From Phytophthora sp. 'mugwort' (Eukaryota; Oomycota; Peronosporomycetes; Peronosporales; Peronosporaceae): a stretch of 64,000 nt of DNA. Made by a program: the position numbers and the translations under genes. How positions within the stretch are numbered: position 1 is the stretch's first letter; every line of letters starts with the position of its first letter. Location of the stretch: contig JAUCEF010000016.1 of assembly GCA_033558025.1 (NCBI GenBank), positions 3,410,001 to 3,474,000 on the forward strand, in the 5' to 3' direction. Below the pieces are notes generated by a model. The model was not told the origin of the DNA, did not search any database, and saw only the letters and a program-made list of their open reading frames with translations. This document shows positions 54,601-64,000 of the stretch, in pieces.

Positions 54601-56907
54601 TACAGACGATGCCCCGAACTCCATACTCGTCCGCCGTATGATTCCAAGGCTCGGCCGCACGGGTCAACCGCTTCGGTACTAGTCCGTCGACGAGACTCAG
54701 TCCGCCACCAGCGTCGGCCAGCTCTTGAGAAGGCAGACAGTCGATGTACCCCTAGAGAGGGCTTCAAAACTATCCACAGTACACATCACAGCCGTCCCCG
54801 TTTCACAATATGTTGCGGATCACAGTCACCCCCTCAGCCTTGTAGTGTACTCCAAATCCGTTGGGCAGGTTGGTCGTGACTACGTGACTACTTCCACAAG
54901 ACCGGCCTTCTTCGACGGTTTCAAATAAAGTCGATCGGGTCCTACAACATTCACGTCACGTGAAGCATTCTCCGCCGCACTCAGGCCTGATCTTCAGTTC
55001 ATCCAATACTTCGGTGTGGCGCTGGTACGGCGTCGAACAATCGAAACACACCGCCTTCTTCGTCTGTCGTCGGCGACGAGAGCTTGCAGCCGGAGTCCAA
55101 CTTCGTCACGTACGGTCGCTCAACGCCCTCTATATTCGGATAGCATTTCCCGCTAAGTAGTTATCAGCCCAGTTTAGTACTTGCACCCTGTACGGTCCAA
55201 TCCGGGTTGGTTCTTTCACCACACGGTCCACATCACGCCAAAGAAGGCGTTCCCAGTCCATTGCAGGCCGTTTGGCGCGAAACGGAGGGACTTTGGTCTC
55301 TTCGTCCTCGTGTGACTCTTTTCGGCTAGCATCATGCCCGACGTACTCGTCCTTTTTCTCCTTTAGCATCCAAAAACATCGCTTGACAAGCGATTGTCCT
55401 CAATGACTTCGGGCGGATGACCTCCTTACCGAAACGCCTCGGAACGGAATCAGTCACCGCAGCTGAAGCCACGATTTCCCCATCCGTCTCTAATGAGAAT
55501 ATGATTTTTCCCTCACGACCTCCTCACAATCTACAACTTCGACCTTAAAGACAGCAACGACTCCTCCTTCACCATCTTTCCCGAGTCAATGTCAGTGGCT
55601 TCAGCACAATCCGTAAAGTGCCATCGATAAAAATCAACTTCCGCTTTTCCCGCTTCGAACACTTGGTTCACTCTCAAATCAATCACCGCATCAGATGCAC
55701 TCACCAGACGAGCACTTGACTGGGCACGGACGTCGTAGAGTCTTAATCGCTATCGGTTGTGGTCCGCAGAGCCTCATGGAACCACTCTTGCCAGTAGTCG
55801 GAGACGGCGTCCCTTCGGGTGATGCACTTCGTGTCCGTTCCAGCACTTCCGTTTCCAAACCCACAAACTGTGTCATGTTCTCCAGACGGCTTTTGCTGCA
55901 TCGCAGCATTCTTTTCATCCGTCGTCTCAGCTCGACTTCGTCGAGGGGCTAGATCCGCTTTATCGATTTCCGTGTCATTATCCTCTTCTTCCAAAGCAAC
56001 TTCTTCTAAAGCCAGGACACTGGCTTCTTGTTCCGGATTACTCAGCTCCATTGCCTCCATGTCGGCGTCTGTGAACAAATCAGTAAAGGGAGGGATACTC
56101 CGTCTCGGTTTATTCCGCTTCCTTGTCATTTCGTCGTATGGATCGTCATGTACCTTTTCCTCCGTGGTCGCACGCACTACTCGGACGCCATCGATTTTTC
56201 GTCAGACGACAATGGTTCGCCTTCGTCGCTTGTGAACTCGTGCCTTCCTACCGTGCCAACATCCTTCCATTCAACGACTCAGTCACGGCGTTTACCCCCC
56301 CCCCCCCGCGCTTCAACGAAGAAACTTCTTTGTCTTCAGCACTCGGTTCCACACTCGTGTATTCCTCTCGTGGCAGCCCCCCCCCAAACCGTCTCTCTCC
56401 ACTTCGTCCCCCCCACACTGCCTTCTCTTGTTCGATCCACGAGTCCAATAGTCCTCTGAGTCCGGGTCGAATATTCTAAGCTTGACTCCTTCCTCACCAC
56501 ACAGATCCTCAACCCGGATAACGCCCGCGCAACATTTCTTCCACGGTCAGCTCTCGAGTCGCTTGTTAGACCAGAGGAAGGGGTCGCTCTCCCCTCCCCT
56601 CCCTCATGCTACGTTCATTGCTATGTGGTAGGGCGCACCGGCTCGGCCATAGATCCTCCAGTAATCTTTCTCTATTCTTGCGGAGTGCCCGCGGTCTTCA
56701 CAGAAATAGCAGCCCCGCCAGAAACCGATCTCCTTGATTGCCGTCTACACCGTTTCCTCGGTATAGTTCCTTACGCTCAGCGGAGCCCCAACTATCCGCA
56801 CCGATGACAGGTCATTCGCTGTCGTGGCAATTAGCATGGCTGCAACCCGTTTGGTCAAATTAGCACGGCTGCGACCCTTTCGGTCATACTGGCCGTACAC
56901 CCGGATA
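54601..56907 (-). pseudogene. Gypsy gag, downstream part up to the pogo insertion
   Basis: The zinc knuckle CYFCEDRGHSAR is readable on the minus strand at about 56715-56670, with the last Cys replaced by Ile. Below it are acidic Ser-rich regions (56170-55743, with EEVALEEEDNDTEIDKADLA) and a Lys/Glu-rich piece at 55369-55130 with PAMDWERLLWRDVDRVVKEP. Runs of G/C such as C10 at 56297 break the frame. The upstream part of the same gag would lie beyond the transposon, at 59009-59560. Confidence 0.5.
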
Positions 56908-56931
56908 CACCGTTCACCCTAATTAGTCGTG
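56908..56931 (+). repeat. Left TIR of the pogo transposon
   Basis: It is 24 bp, identical to the reverse complement of 58983-59006, and preceded by TA. Confidence 0.95.
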
Positions 56932-57251
56932 CCATGACTATTTACCGTGTAGTGTTTGGACGCTCATTATTGGGCATGACGATTTTTGGTGCACGAGCAA
57001 TTACGGTGCACGACTATATTCGGTTTATTCGGGGAAAGGCCGACAGAGTATCACAATTTTTGCACATTAATGACAAACGATGGCATTGATGGGGTGGTTT
57101 AGCCGCATTGCGCCACGCACTATATCGCGGGTTCGAGTTTGCGTGCAGTGATAACACAGAGAGGTCCCAATCGGGAGATCTTAAACCGCCATGTAAGTTC
57201 ATTTTTTACGGAAGAAAATAATATGCAAAATGAAAGAGAACCAGACGACGC

Positions 57252-58800
57252 CTAGATGACCACCGACGTCGCGCTTTCCTGGTATCCCTCCTCAAAAGAT
57301 TCCGGGTACGTAGCAATCACCTCCTTCAACTCCCGACTGAGCTGCGCGGCCGTCCACACTCCATCGCGAGGAACGTCCAGGCCGCACTGCATCATAGCCT
57401 TTTTGGCCCAGTTGTCGCCGTTCGTGTCCTTCTCCAGGTTGACGAGCCTGATGCACTCAGCTGCCATCTCAACGAAGAACGTTTTGCCAGGGTTTGCAGT
57501 TTACCGGACGAAGCCGTTCCTGTCTCCAGTCACCATTCCGAATGGCTTCCGTGTTGCGCCGCTCTGCTAGCCGACGCCAGTGCTCCTTAATGCGCTGGAT
57601 CGGAAAGCGATCTGCAGGCTGTACTTTGTCCGTGGCATTGGGAGGGAAAAGCTTCACCTTGGTTCGTAGCTCACGAGCCGTGTCTTCGACGTCATCGCCA
57701 CAGTGTTCACTGGCATTGTCCATCCAGAACACCCGCGAACTTGCAAACGGCCAACAGATCCCCAGCATCGCGGTTCGTGAAGCCACTCACACATGAGCCG
57801 TCCATTGATGAATGCGCTGGGTGAAGACCTGTAGCATACACCAGGGGTATTATTCTGGGAGAGTCTGTATGGGATAGCTGGAGTTCTTGTTCTTGAAGAT
57901 AAGCATCGGGCAAAGGATGCGCGCGTCAGTTCCTCCCTTCAGCAGGACACACATGGTGATGCCCTCACATCCTGTTCCATAGCAGTAAAATAATAAAGTC
58001 AGTATCATACAATTAGCATATAGTCACTCACATAGCGTACCTGAAACAATGCTACGATATTTCACCGTCTGAGCCGCGCAAAGTCAAGTGTCTTACCATC
58101 GTCGAGGTCGATGACAAAGTGGCTCTCGTCCATGTTGTACTGTTGGTCTGGATTCAGAGCGCCGTCCTCAAAATGGCGCTTCAGTTGACCAAATGCTTAG
58201 CCACTTCCTTGTCAATCTGCATTGATTCTCTGCGCTAACCTGCTTCTTGCCTTTGTGGCGCCGGTAGACGATATTGTAGCGCTCGAGAAAGTCTGAACCC
58301 GACGAAGGGTCAGCAAGCTTGTGAACGGCTTGTTCTTAACGGTGTAGCGGGCGTTGAAGCGCGGATGCTCGCTGTCTTCAATAAAGACGACGCCCATTTC
58401 AGCCACGAGTTGGTTGGAAAGCTTGACACCTGCACCACGAAGTCGCTGGAGCTCTGCCAGCAACAGTAGATAGGGCCAATCTCAGTGCTCACCAAGCCTC
58501 TTTCCGCGCCCTCCAAGCGTCTTTACGACGATCTGGTGTCGATTTCTCTGCCGACTGGTTGTGTACTTGAGCTGCCGTGGGTCTTCGAGGCTGGCCGCTG
58601 TTTCGGTGCGTTTCTTCCACCAGTCACGAGCCTTGTTCAGGTTTACTCGCCTGTCAGAGGAACGAAACAGCGCTGGAAAAAAGTCAATCCCGTAGAGCCC
58701 TTTCGAGCCACGAAGAGCTTGGTCCAGCTCCATCCTGTCGGTGCATCGAACTCGATCGCAGAGAGTAACTACTTGAGGTTTCGTGCTGCTGCGTCCGCCA
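57252..58800 (-). pseudogene. Pogo-type DDE transposase, frameshifted
   Basis: Reading the minus strand from about 58800, the DNA-binding part comes first (WSWTKLFVARKG, LVTGGRNAP, FLERYNIVYRRHKGKKQ to about 58235). The first acid is in NMDESHFVIDLDDGK at about 58140-58100. The second is in SRVFWMDNASEHCGDD near 57735-57690. The third is in FPPNATDKVQPADRFPIQ near 57650-57600. The C-terminal frame ends at 57252 (ESFEEGYQESATSVVI). D-D-D spacing fits the DDE_1/CENP-B group. At least four frameshifts or stops are present, so this copy cannot make its own transposase as read. Confidence 0.8.
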
Positions 58801-58982
58801 TTTATATTTGGAAAATAAACTTCTTGTGCTTAGAGCAATGTTGCTGGGGAGTCGATGGCGGTTGGCAGTCAGCCTTGCCAAACATGCCTAATTGTGGTGC
58901 ACACTTAATTTTGGTGCACGACTAATTAAGGTATAAGTACTATAGTTTTTCAATAAAGTAAGATGCATGACTATTCAAGTCA

Positions 58983-59006
58983 CACGACTAATTAGGGTGA
59001 ACGGTG
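58983..59006 (-). repeat. Right TIR of the pogo transposon
   Basis: It is 24 bp, identical to the reverse complement of 56908-56931, and followed by TA. Confidence 0.95.
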
Positions 59007-59008
59007 TA

Positions 59009-59560
59009 TCGTCATGCGTCCGATCGTCTGTAGCGGTACGGATGCCTCTGAACGGTCGTCCGTTTCTAGCCCTTATCGCACGGCTGTATCGGCAGAACAG
59101 CAACCGTCGGAGCAAGATCGAGCGGCGACCGCCACTGGGAAGCCACTTGCCACCGCAGCTGTTGCTGCTGCTGTATTAGGGATCTTATCTTCGTCGTCAG
59201 TTCGTCAATCGCCGACTGCGCTGGGTCAGCTTGGGCTTTTGCGGAGCTTCGTCAACAAACTCGTTGTCCTTTTCAATAGGGAGACGTATGTCCTTTGGGC
59301 ATCAACCATTCACACGCCTCTGGGATGTCATGAGCGTAGCCAACAACCACTTGATCCTCAGACCGCGGCAAAAAAGCTGGTATCTCATGCTACGATCCGG
59401 TTAATCCAAAACGCCGCAGAGACCAGAGACACGATCTCCCCACACTTCCACCGACTCACTGCTCCCACGCCGCGTAGTAGAATGCAGGCGTCCTCACAGT
59501 TCATCAGCAGTACAACTTAGGAAATAATTGTGGAGCCGTACTCCCAGCGTGCGGAACGTC
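59009..59560 (-). pseudogene. Probable upstream gag of the gypsy relic cut by the pogo transposon
   Basis: The minus strand here holds basic, Ser/Arg- and Gln-rich broken frames (for example LPIEKDNEFVDEAPQKPKLT near 59290-59230) that end at the right TIR. I infer it is the other half of the gag at 54601-56907 because the two flanks meet at the TA, but no strong capsid motif confirms it. A 168-codon plus frame at 59014-59520 is probably its shadow. Confidence 0.3.
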
Positions 59561-60727
59561 TTAATGCGCGAATTTCCCCACCATCGTACAGCTTATCGAC
59601 CCTTGATTTCTGGCGGAACACCAATAGCCGTGACTGGTCCGATAGTCCTTCGGTGTAAGAGACAAATGCCTCCCGCGGCCTCATGACATTTAATGGAGAA
59701 ACGAAGTCTCGAAAATCTTATGGAGCAAGCTGCGGTGTGGTGGTGCTCACATTTTTCGGGTGCTTCATTCGTGGAATCGGCATTCCCCGAAAGCCATCCT
59801 CCGATTTCTATGTTTGCACTGTATGTCCCGTATCCTGGCTTATGAACCCGACGCGTTTGCCATTTGCATTGTTCACTTGATTTTATATCTGTACGGCTAT
59901 GCATTACTTCGCAGGTCCTTTTGTTTTTGACGACGATAAATAATGTAAGGACTGTGGTTAGTTATATAGTTAAATTCACGAAGCGATGCATATACCGGAG
60001 TACATAATACATCTTCCATACAAAACAAAATATTGAAAAAAAAATCTTCCAATTTGCTTGGTTCTTGCACAACAACGGCTGTGGCGCTATAAGCGCTTAG
60101 GGCGACGCACAAATGAAAAAAAGCTTTTGTTTTTTAGCAGACGCCTTATCCGAGGAGCGGGAAATGTTTTCGGCAGATAGTCATCTCCATGGCCAAGACA
60201 CCACAAGCCGGACGGCCAACTTTTTGCTGTCTAACCTGCGAAAAGTAATCCGGCAAAATGCCACAAGAGGGTTGTTTCCTTTTTGATCCAGTGTGCACTT
60301 CCCCGTGGAGTATGTGGCTCCTTCCCCACGCATCCCTGCAGCTGCCCCCATGAGAACAATGTCGCATATCGTACTGGTTCAAGATGAGAGCGCACAAGCG
60401 CTTGAGACACCATTTCCGAGGGTGTGTGTGGCTCATATAGCGAGCGTAATCAAGCCACCATCTTCATTCGGACTCCCCTCTTATTACACCCAATACGGAG
60501 GGTTGCGCTCGGAGTCAAGCTCGGCAAATGAAGGCCCAGTCAACGTGTCCGCCCTAAAGTTCGTGAGCCACCACCCAAGAGAGCGAAACGTCCTTTTCGA
60601 TGTACCTCCAGTCTACCGGTCCAACCGACTGTTGTCACAAAATGACACTGCTATGCCTCTCACAGTCAGGACACATATCACGGCGACACAAGAACAATTG
60701 CCGCTGCACCGAAACCATGACCCACTA
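59561..60727. other. No gene recognised
   Basis: This AT-rich stretch has frames of 60-172 codons without recognised domains. The 172-codon plus frame at 60293-60811 ends inside the palindrome at 60728 and has no motif I can name. A purine/pyrimidine-rich AT tract with poly-A lies at 60020-60130. Confidence 0.4.
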
Positions 60728-60935
60728 TGCACGTGCCCAAATTGGCTACCCTGGAAGATAGTGCAAAACGGACTCTGCTTCAAAAGATTAAAAATAATAT
60801 CGATATGCTGATACGCATATGCTGATACGCAAATATAATATCGATATGCGTATCAGCATATCGATATTATTTTCAATCTTTTGAAGAAGAGTCCGTTTTG
60901 CACTATCTTCCAGTGTAGCCAATTTGGGCACGTGC
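60728..60935. repeat. 208-bp imperfect palindrome with about 92-bp arms
   Basis: TGCACGTGCCCAAATTGGC at 60728 pairs with GCCAATTTGGGCACGTGCA ending at 60935. The two arms match over about 92 bp with only three to four mismatches, through GGAAGATAGTGCAAAACGG and AATAATATCGATATGC. The centre (about 60823-60845) has a repeated GCTGATACGCA. It is not bounded by an obvious target duplication. Confidence 0.9.
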
Positions 60936-61419
60936 ATATGTTGGAGGTTGGCTGATAGCAAGCCTTGAGCTCGCCATAATTACGCGTCTGTTGCTGTCTG
61001 AGCTCCTACGGATCTCCCCGAAAGCGGGACGCTAGTGCAGCACTAGGCGTATATGTATATTGTATAGAAGACGCTTCCAAATTCCCTCATTCAGCTTGGA
61101 GCTGGGCTGAATGAGATTGGGCCAATAGTGGGTCAGATGACCCACCGAAGCAGAAATTATATCTGTCTTTATGCTGTTCCTAATAGTAGCAGCCACATTG
61201 GGCACGCTAAACTGGAGATCACTCCGTGCGCCACCCAAAGAATAGATTACTGTGCGACCAGACTTCGACATGAAGCTGAAAGCGTAGAGGTCGAACACAG
61301 GATATAAAAAGACTCTACCTTGCTCGTCTGCGCTACAGTCACACCTACGCATGCAACGGCTGGCTTTCAAAATTCAAGAAGCGCAACGGAATATCTTCAA
61401 AACATCTGCACAGTGAAGC

Positions 61420-62611
61420 TGACAGTGCATCTGCAGTTGTAGTTCGATGGGCTCGCTACTCGCTCCACTATATTACCTGTCACTATCGGCCGGAAAGCAT
61501 CTACAATTTTGATGAAACCGCTTTTGTTTTACCGACTTGCTCCCAACCAAACTTTTGCAACGATAGGGCAAGAAGCGCGACAAGGCCCGAATAACTATTG
61601 CTTGCTGCTGCAATGCGACTGGAACGCGCAAACAGGATCCGCTAGTCATAGGGACAGCAGCGAATCCACGGTGTATTCAAGATGGTACACGGCGTGCGCT
61701 TTAAGGCAAGTCTGTTGTGTATTACCACACGAAAAAGGAATGGATAACAGCAACAATTTTTTTCGAGAGTGGCTACAATCTTATATCTTAAAAATGGCTG
61801 TGGAAAACCGATAGGTTCTTTTGCTGATTGATAACGCTTCGACCCACAAAGTCCTCAAGACACTTTCACATGTTGAAGTGCTATCCTCCCTCCGAATCTG
61901 ACTTCGTCGGTGCAGCCACTTGATGCAGGTAAGGTTTCTGACATATTTGCCTATTGCTTGGGGTACTAACTTACTGATTGATATTAATTTGTAGGCATCA
62001 TCCAATCGTTTAAGGCACGTTACCGTCGTCGATTTGTCCGCTGGTGCCTCGATGCAATGGAAGGCGGCATAACGCGGAACTTGAACCTTCTCGAGGCAAT
62101 CCAGTTCAGTATCGATAGTTGGGGCGATGTGACGGCCGATTGCATACACAACTGCTGGGTGAAGGCAAGGATCGTAGACGTTACGTTGTTGGGAGAGCTC
62201 CGACAGGCAGGGGAGTATGCGTTGGCTGCTGAACAAAATGTGATAAACGATATTGCGAGCATGCTTGAGGGGGTTAGCGCCAATTATAGCGAGGCACATT
62301 ACTTGGAGATTGATTCTGGCGTTGAAGTTCATGAGCTACCAGAAGACGATGCCGACCACAATGCTGCTGAAGAGGCTGATGATGGCGAGGACGACGAGAA
62401 CGACCAACCCCCTGTGTCATCATCGACGGCACTCGCATATTGTATGGAGCTTCCTTCGTTTCTATTCCAGTGTGAAGGGGATACAAAGCGGGAACAGGAA
62501 ATGGTGCAGACCTTGACGAAGGTAGCTAGAGCACAAGTTGTGAAGCGGCAGAGGCAGACGTCACTAGATACTTTTTTACACCAAGATGAATGTAACCATT
62601 TCCATATCTGA
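61420..62611 (+). pseudogene. Tigger-type DDE transposase with a spliceosomal intron
   Basis: The coding parts are SIYNFDETAFVLPT (first Asp at 61511-61513), LLLIDNASTHKVLK (second Asp at 61830-61832) and QPLDAG (third Asp at 61922-61924), with frameshifts near 61540 and 61870. The third motif is split by an intron at 61929-61994 (66 nt, GTAAGG...TTTGTAG) with a perfect TACTAAC branch point. Splicing restores DAGIIQSFKARYRRRFVRWC. The C-terminal frame to 62611 has the usual leucine-rich helix (LNLLEAIQFSIDSWGDVTAD) and an acidic tail. It is a CENP-B/Tigger family transposase. No TIRs were found. Upstream 60936-61420 shows only decayed pieces. Confidence 0.8.
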
Positions 62612-62623
62612 CTAATTCTCTAA

Positions 62624-63736
62624 ATGAATTCGGGCTACCAGGAAAGAACTTGCAGTACTCGTTTGTTTGGGGGCTTGTTGCTGCTCACATACTACGGGAA
62701 TGGTTGTGGACAAGCTGGAGATGAAATAAAAAATTGGAGGTACCGCGCAGCTCAACTGGGCATGACACGACCTGATATTAGTCGATACACTAAACGAATA
62801 GAAAAACGATTATGTGCCATGATGGACGACGTTATTTACTTTCCAGAACTTACAGCTGATGATGAATGGAATGAGTTAGTGGATAGGTTTGGCTCGCTCG
62901 GTACTGATTTTCTGGATGTGACGTGTATTTTTGATGGTATACTCATTCAGACGGACCGGCCTCGCGTTCACCAGGTAAAAGACGCGAACATGATGTTGCT
63001 CCGATTAGCGACGACTAAAAAAAAAACTATTTGTTGTTGCATAGATTTTTTGGCAAAGGTGGGAACCCGGCGTACGATTGCCTGGATGTCACTGACTACC
63101 GCTTAAAGCTTTGATATCTAGGCGTTTTCAGCGGCAGTAACTCGGACCACTTAATGTGGAAACAGTCTGAAATTTTCTTGGCCCCTTTCCTGAGATCTCT
63201 GTCCACCAGGTATCAACTGGCTGAAGGACGCTGTATTCAAATCATGGCCATTTTTAATGGTTGCGTTCGATGAGCATGGAGGCAAACCCCTATCGAAGAA
63301 GTAACCGTGGTGATACAGTGTTGCGTGTGCTTGACGATAAACCCTGCGGCTAATTTAGGTGCTCGGATTGCATCTATAATTATCATCTCTCGCAGACACG
63401 GATCATAGTCGAATGTGCTTTTGGCAAATTAAGGCACGTTTCAAAGTGCTTCGTGGAGTAACGGATCGACGAGCCCACAGGGCCAATTCACGCACGATCG
63501 GCGCTGCTGCTGTCCTCCACACGCTTCTTATCGATATAGGCGACAAACAGTTCAGAGGAAGGCGTGATAACGAAGCCCATAAGCGTGGTTCACGGCAAGT
63601 GGTGCGGGGATTTAACCAGAACTGGGATAGAACGCAAGCCCAGATTTACTTATCATATGCGAACCGAAATGCGTTGGCAGACCGCTTTTATGAACGCGAT
63701 AACGATCGAACGGCCGTGTGGACTAGTCGGTGTTAG
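62624..63736 (+). pseudogene. PIF/Harbinger-like transposase, frameshifted
   Basis: The frame at 62624-63106 reads LGMTRPDISRYTKRIEKRLC (DNA-binding-like), then EWNELVDRFGSLGTDFLDVT and CIFDGILIQTDRP, the first catalytic Asp region of the DDE_Tnp_4 family. A middle part near 63250-63300 (VAFDEHGGKPLSKK) is short. The last part begins with IVECAFGKL (final Glu) at about 63408 and, one base shifted, runs QIKARFKVLRGVTDRRAHRA to 63736. It looks like one gene with a deletion and two shifts. The segment 63740-64000 may belong to the same element. Confidence 0.7.
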
Positions 63737-63739
63737 TGT

Positions 63740-64000
63740 GGTCTGCCGCTTCGTTATTTCTCGGTTGTCACTTGATGCAGGCCCGTAATGCTGTGAAGCA
63801 GCGCTTTAATGGTCTCCTGCTGCTTGGCATTAGCTGATTCAACTGATTCAAGGGATGATGCCATCTTACCAGAGCGCTGTATCATATTCGTTTTACCCGA
63901 GGAGGTTGGCGGCGAACCGCGGACACTCGTTTAATTGATTCGAAACCTGATCGAAACGTGTCGTTGACGACGTCAGCAGGGCATCTTGCGGCAGGTTTAT
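63740..64000 (-). other. Possible second Harbinger gene (Myb/SANT-like), fragment at the right edge
   Basis: On the minus strand two short stretches are coding-like: DALLTSSTTRFDQVSNQLNE (about 63985-63925) and MASSLESVESANAKQQETIK (about 63865-63805), ending at a stop near 63768. Harbinger elements usually carry a second, often oppositely oriented, DNA-binding gene, and the position fits, but the domain cannot be confirmed from this fragment. Confidence 0.25.

Larger units (their letters stand above)
56908..59006 (-). mobile_element. Complete pogo-type DNA transposon, 2099 bp, with perfect TIRs and TA duplication
   Basis: The 24-bp ends at 56908-56931 and 58983-59006 are exact inverted copies, starting CACCGTTCACCC. 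Both are flanked by TA (56906-56907 and 59007-59008), the target duplication of the Tc1/mariner/pogo superfamily. Subterminal copies of GGTGCACGA occur near both ends (about 56989 and 57008; about 58897 and 58910). A DDE transposase lies inside on the minus strand. Its insertion site is in gypsy gag-like sequence. Perfect ends but a broken transposase suggest recent mobilisation in trans, or selective preservation. Confidence 0.9.

Noticed and set aside
59014..59520. A 168-codon plus-strand gene
   Set aside because: Low-complexity Ser/Thr/Ala composition, no domain, and it overlaps a probable gag relic on the other strand.

Overview
This window looks like a chromosome piece from an oomycete of the Phytophthora type. 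The coding genes have no introns or very short GT-AG introns (49-83 nt), intergenic gaps are short, one gene has an almost textbook oomycete initiator (27056-27072), and the cellular gene families (TKL kinases with an ectodomain and one membrane span, multi-Kazal proteins, a PPR-like protein with an acidic tail) sit in a sea of decayed Ty3/gypsy, LINE, Tigger/pogo and Harbinger-type elements. The organism is inferred from family recognition only; no search was run.

Layout. 1-3533: 5' part of a minus-strand gypsy element (LTR, gag, protease) inserted into the gag of an older minus-strand gypsy relic (3534 to about 6300). 6300-8540: no gene seen except a tRNA-like SINE remnant. 8541-13576: heavily frameshifted plus-strand gypsy chromovirus. 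14346-16290: minus-strand gypsy 3' part that cuts off a kinase gene.

16.3-31.65 kb is a gene island. It holds a five-copy tandem array of TKL-type membrane kinases (one 5'-truncated fragment, one intact gene with a changed catalytic Asp, one relic, one multi-stop pseudogene, one nearly intact gene with an out-of-frame signal peptide). It continues with a three-exon PPR-like gene, two tandem histidine acid phosphatases (one with two introns, one without), a KCTD/BTB gene, a three-domain Kazal inhibitor and a four-span membrane protein. I reconstructed exons for the PPR, first phosphatase, BTB and membrane-protein genes from splice signals and homologous frames.

31.65-64 kb is repeat-rich again: a DDE transposase relic; a family-B (protein-primed type) DNA polymerase relic that appears to carry an HNH/endonuclease-VII-like insert and two snap-back palindromes; a gypsy gag relic; a nearly full-length L1/Tx1-like LINE with a SINE behind it; a small gypsy element with both LTRs (47084-51312); a solo LTR of the same family as the element at the left edge; another minus-strand gypsy relic with a complete 2.1-kb pogo transposon (perfect 24-bp TIRs, TA duplication) nested in its gag; a Tigger-like transposase with an intron; and a Harbinger-like transposase running to the right edge.

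The strongest leads are the kinase array (with its possible pseudokinase), the polymerase-HNH relic, and three long palindromes at unrelated relics, which suggest fold-back duplication or an assembly artefact.
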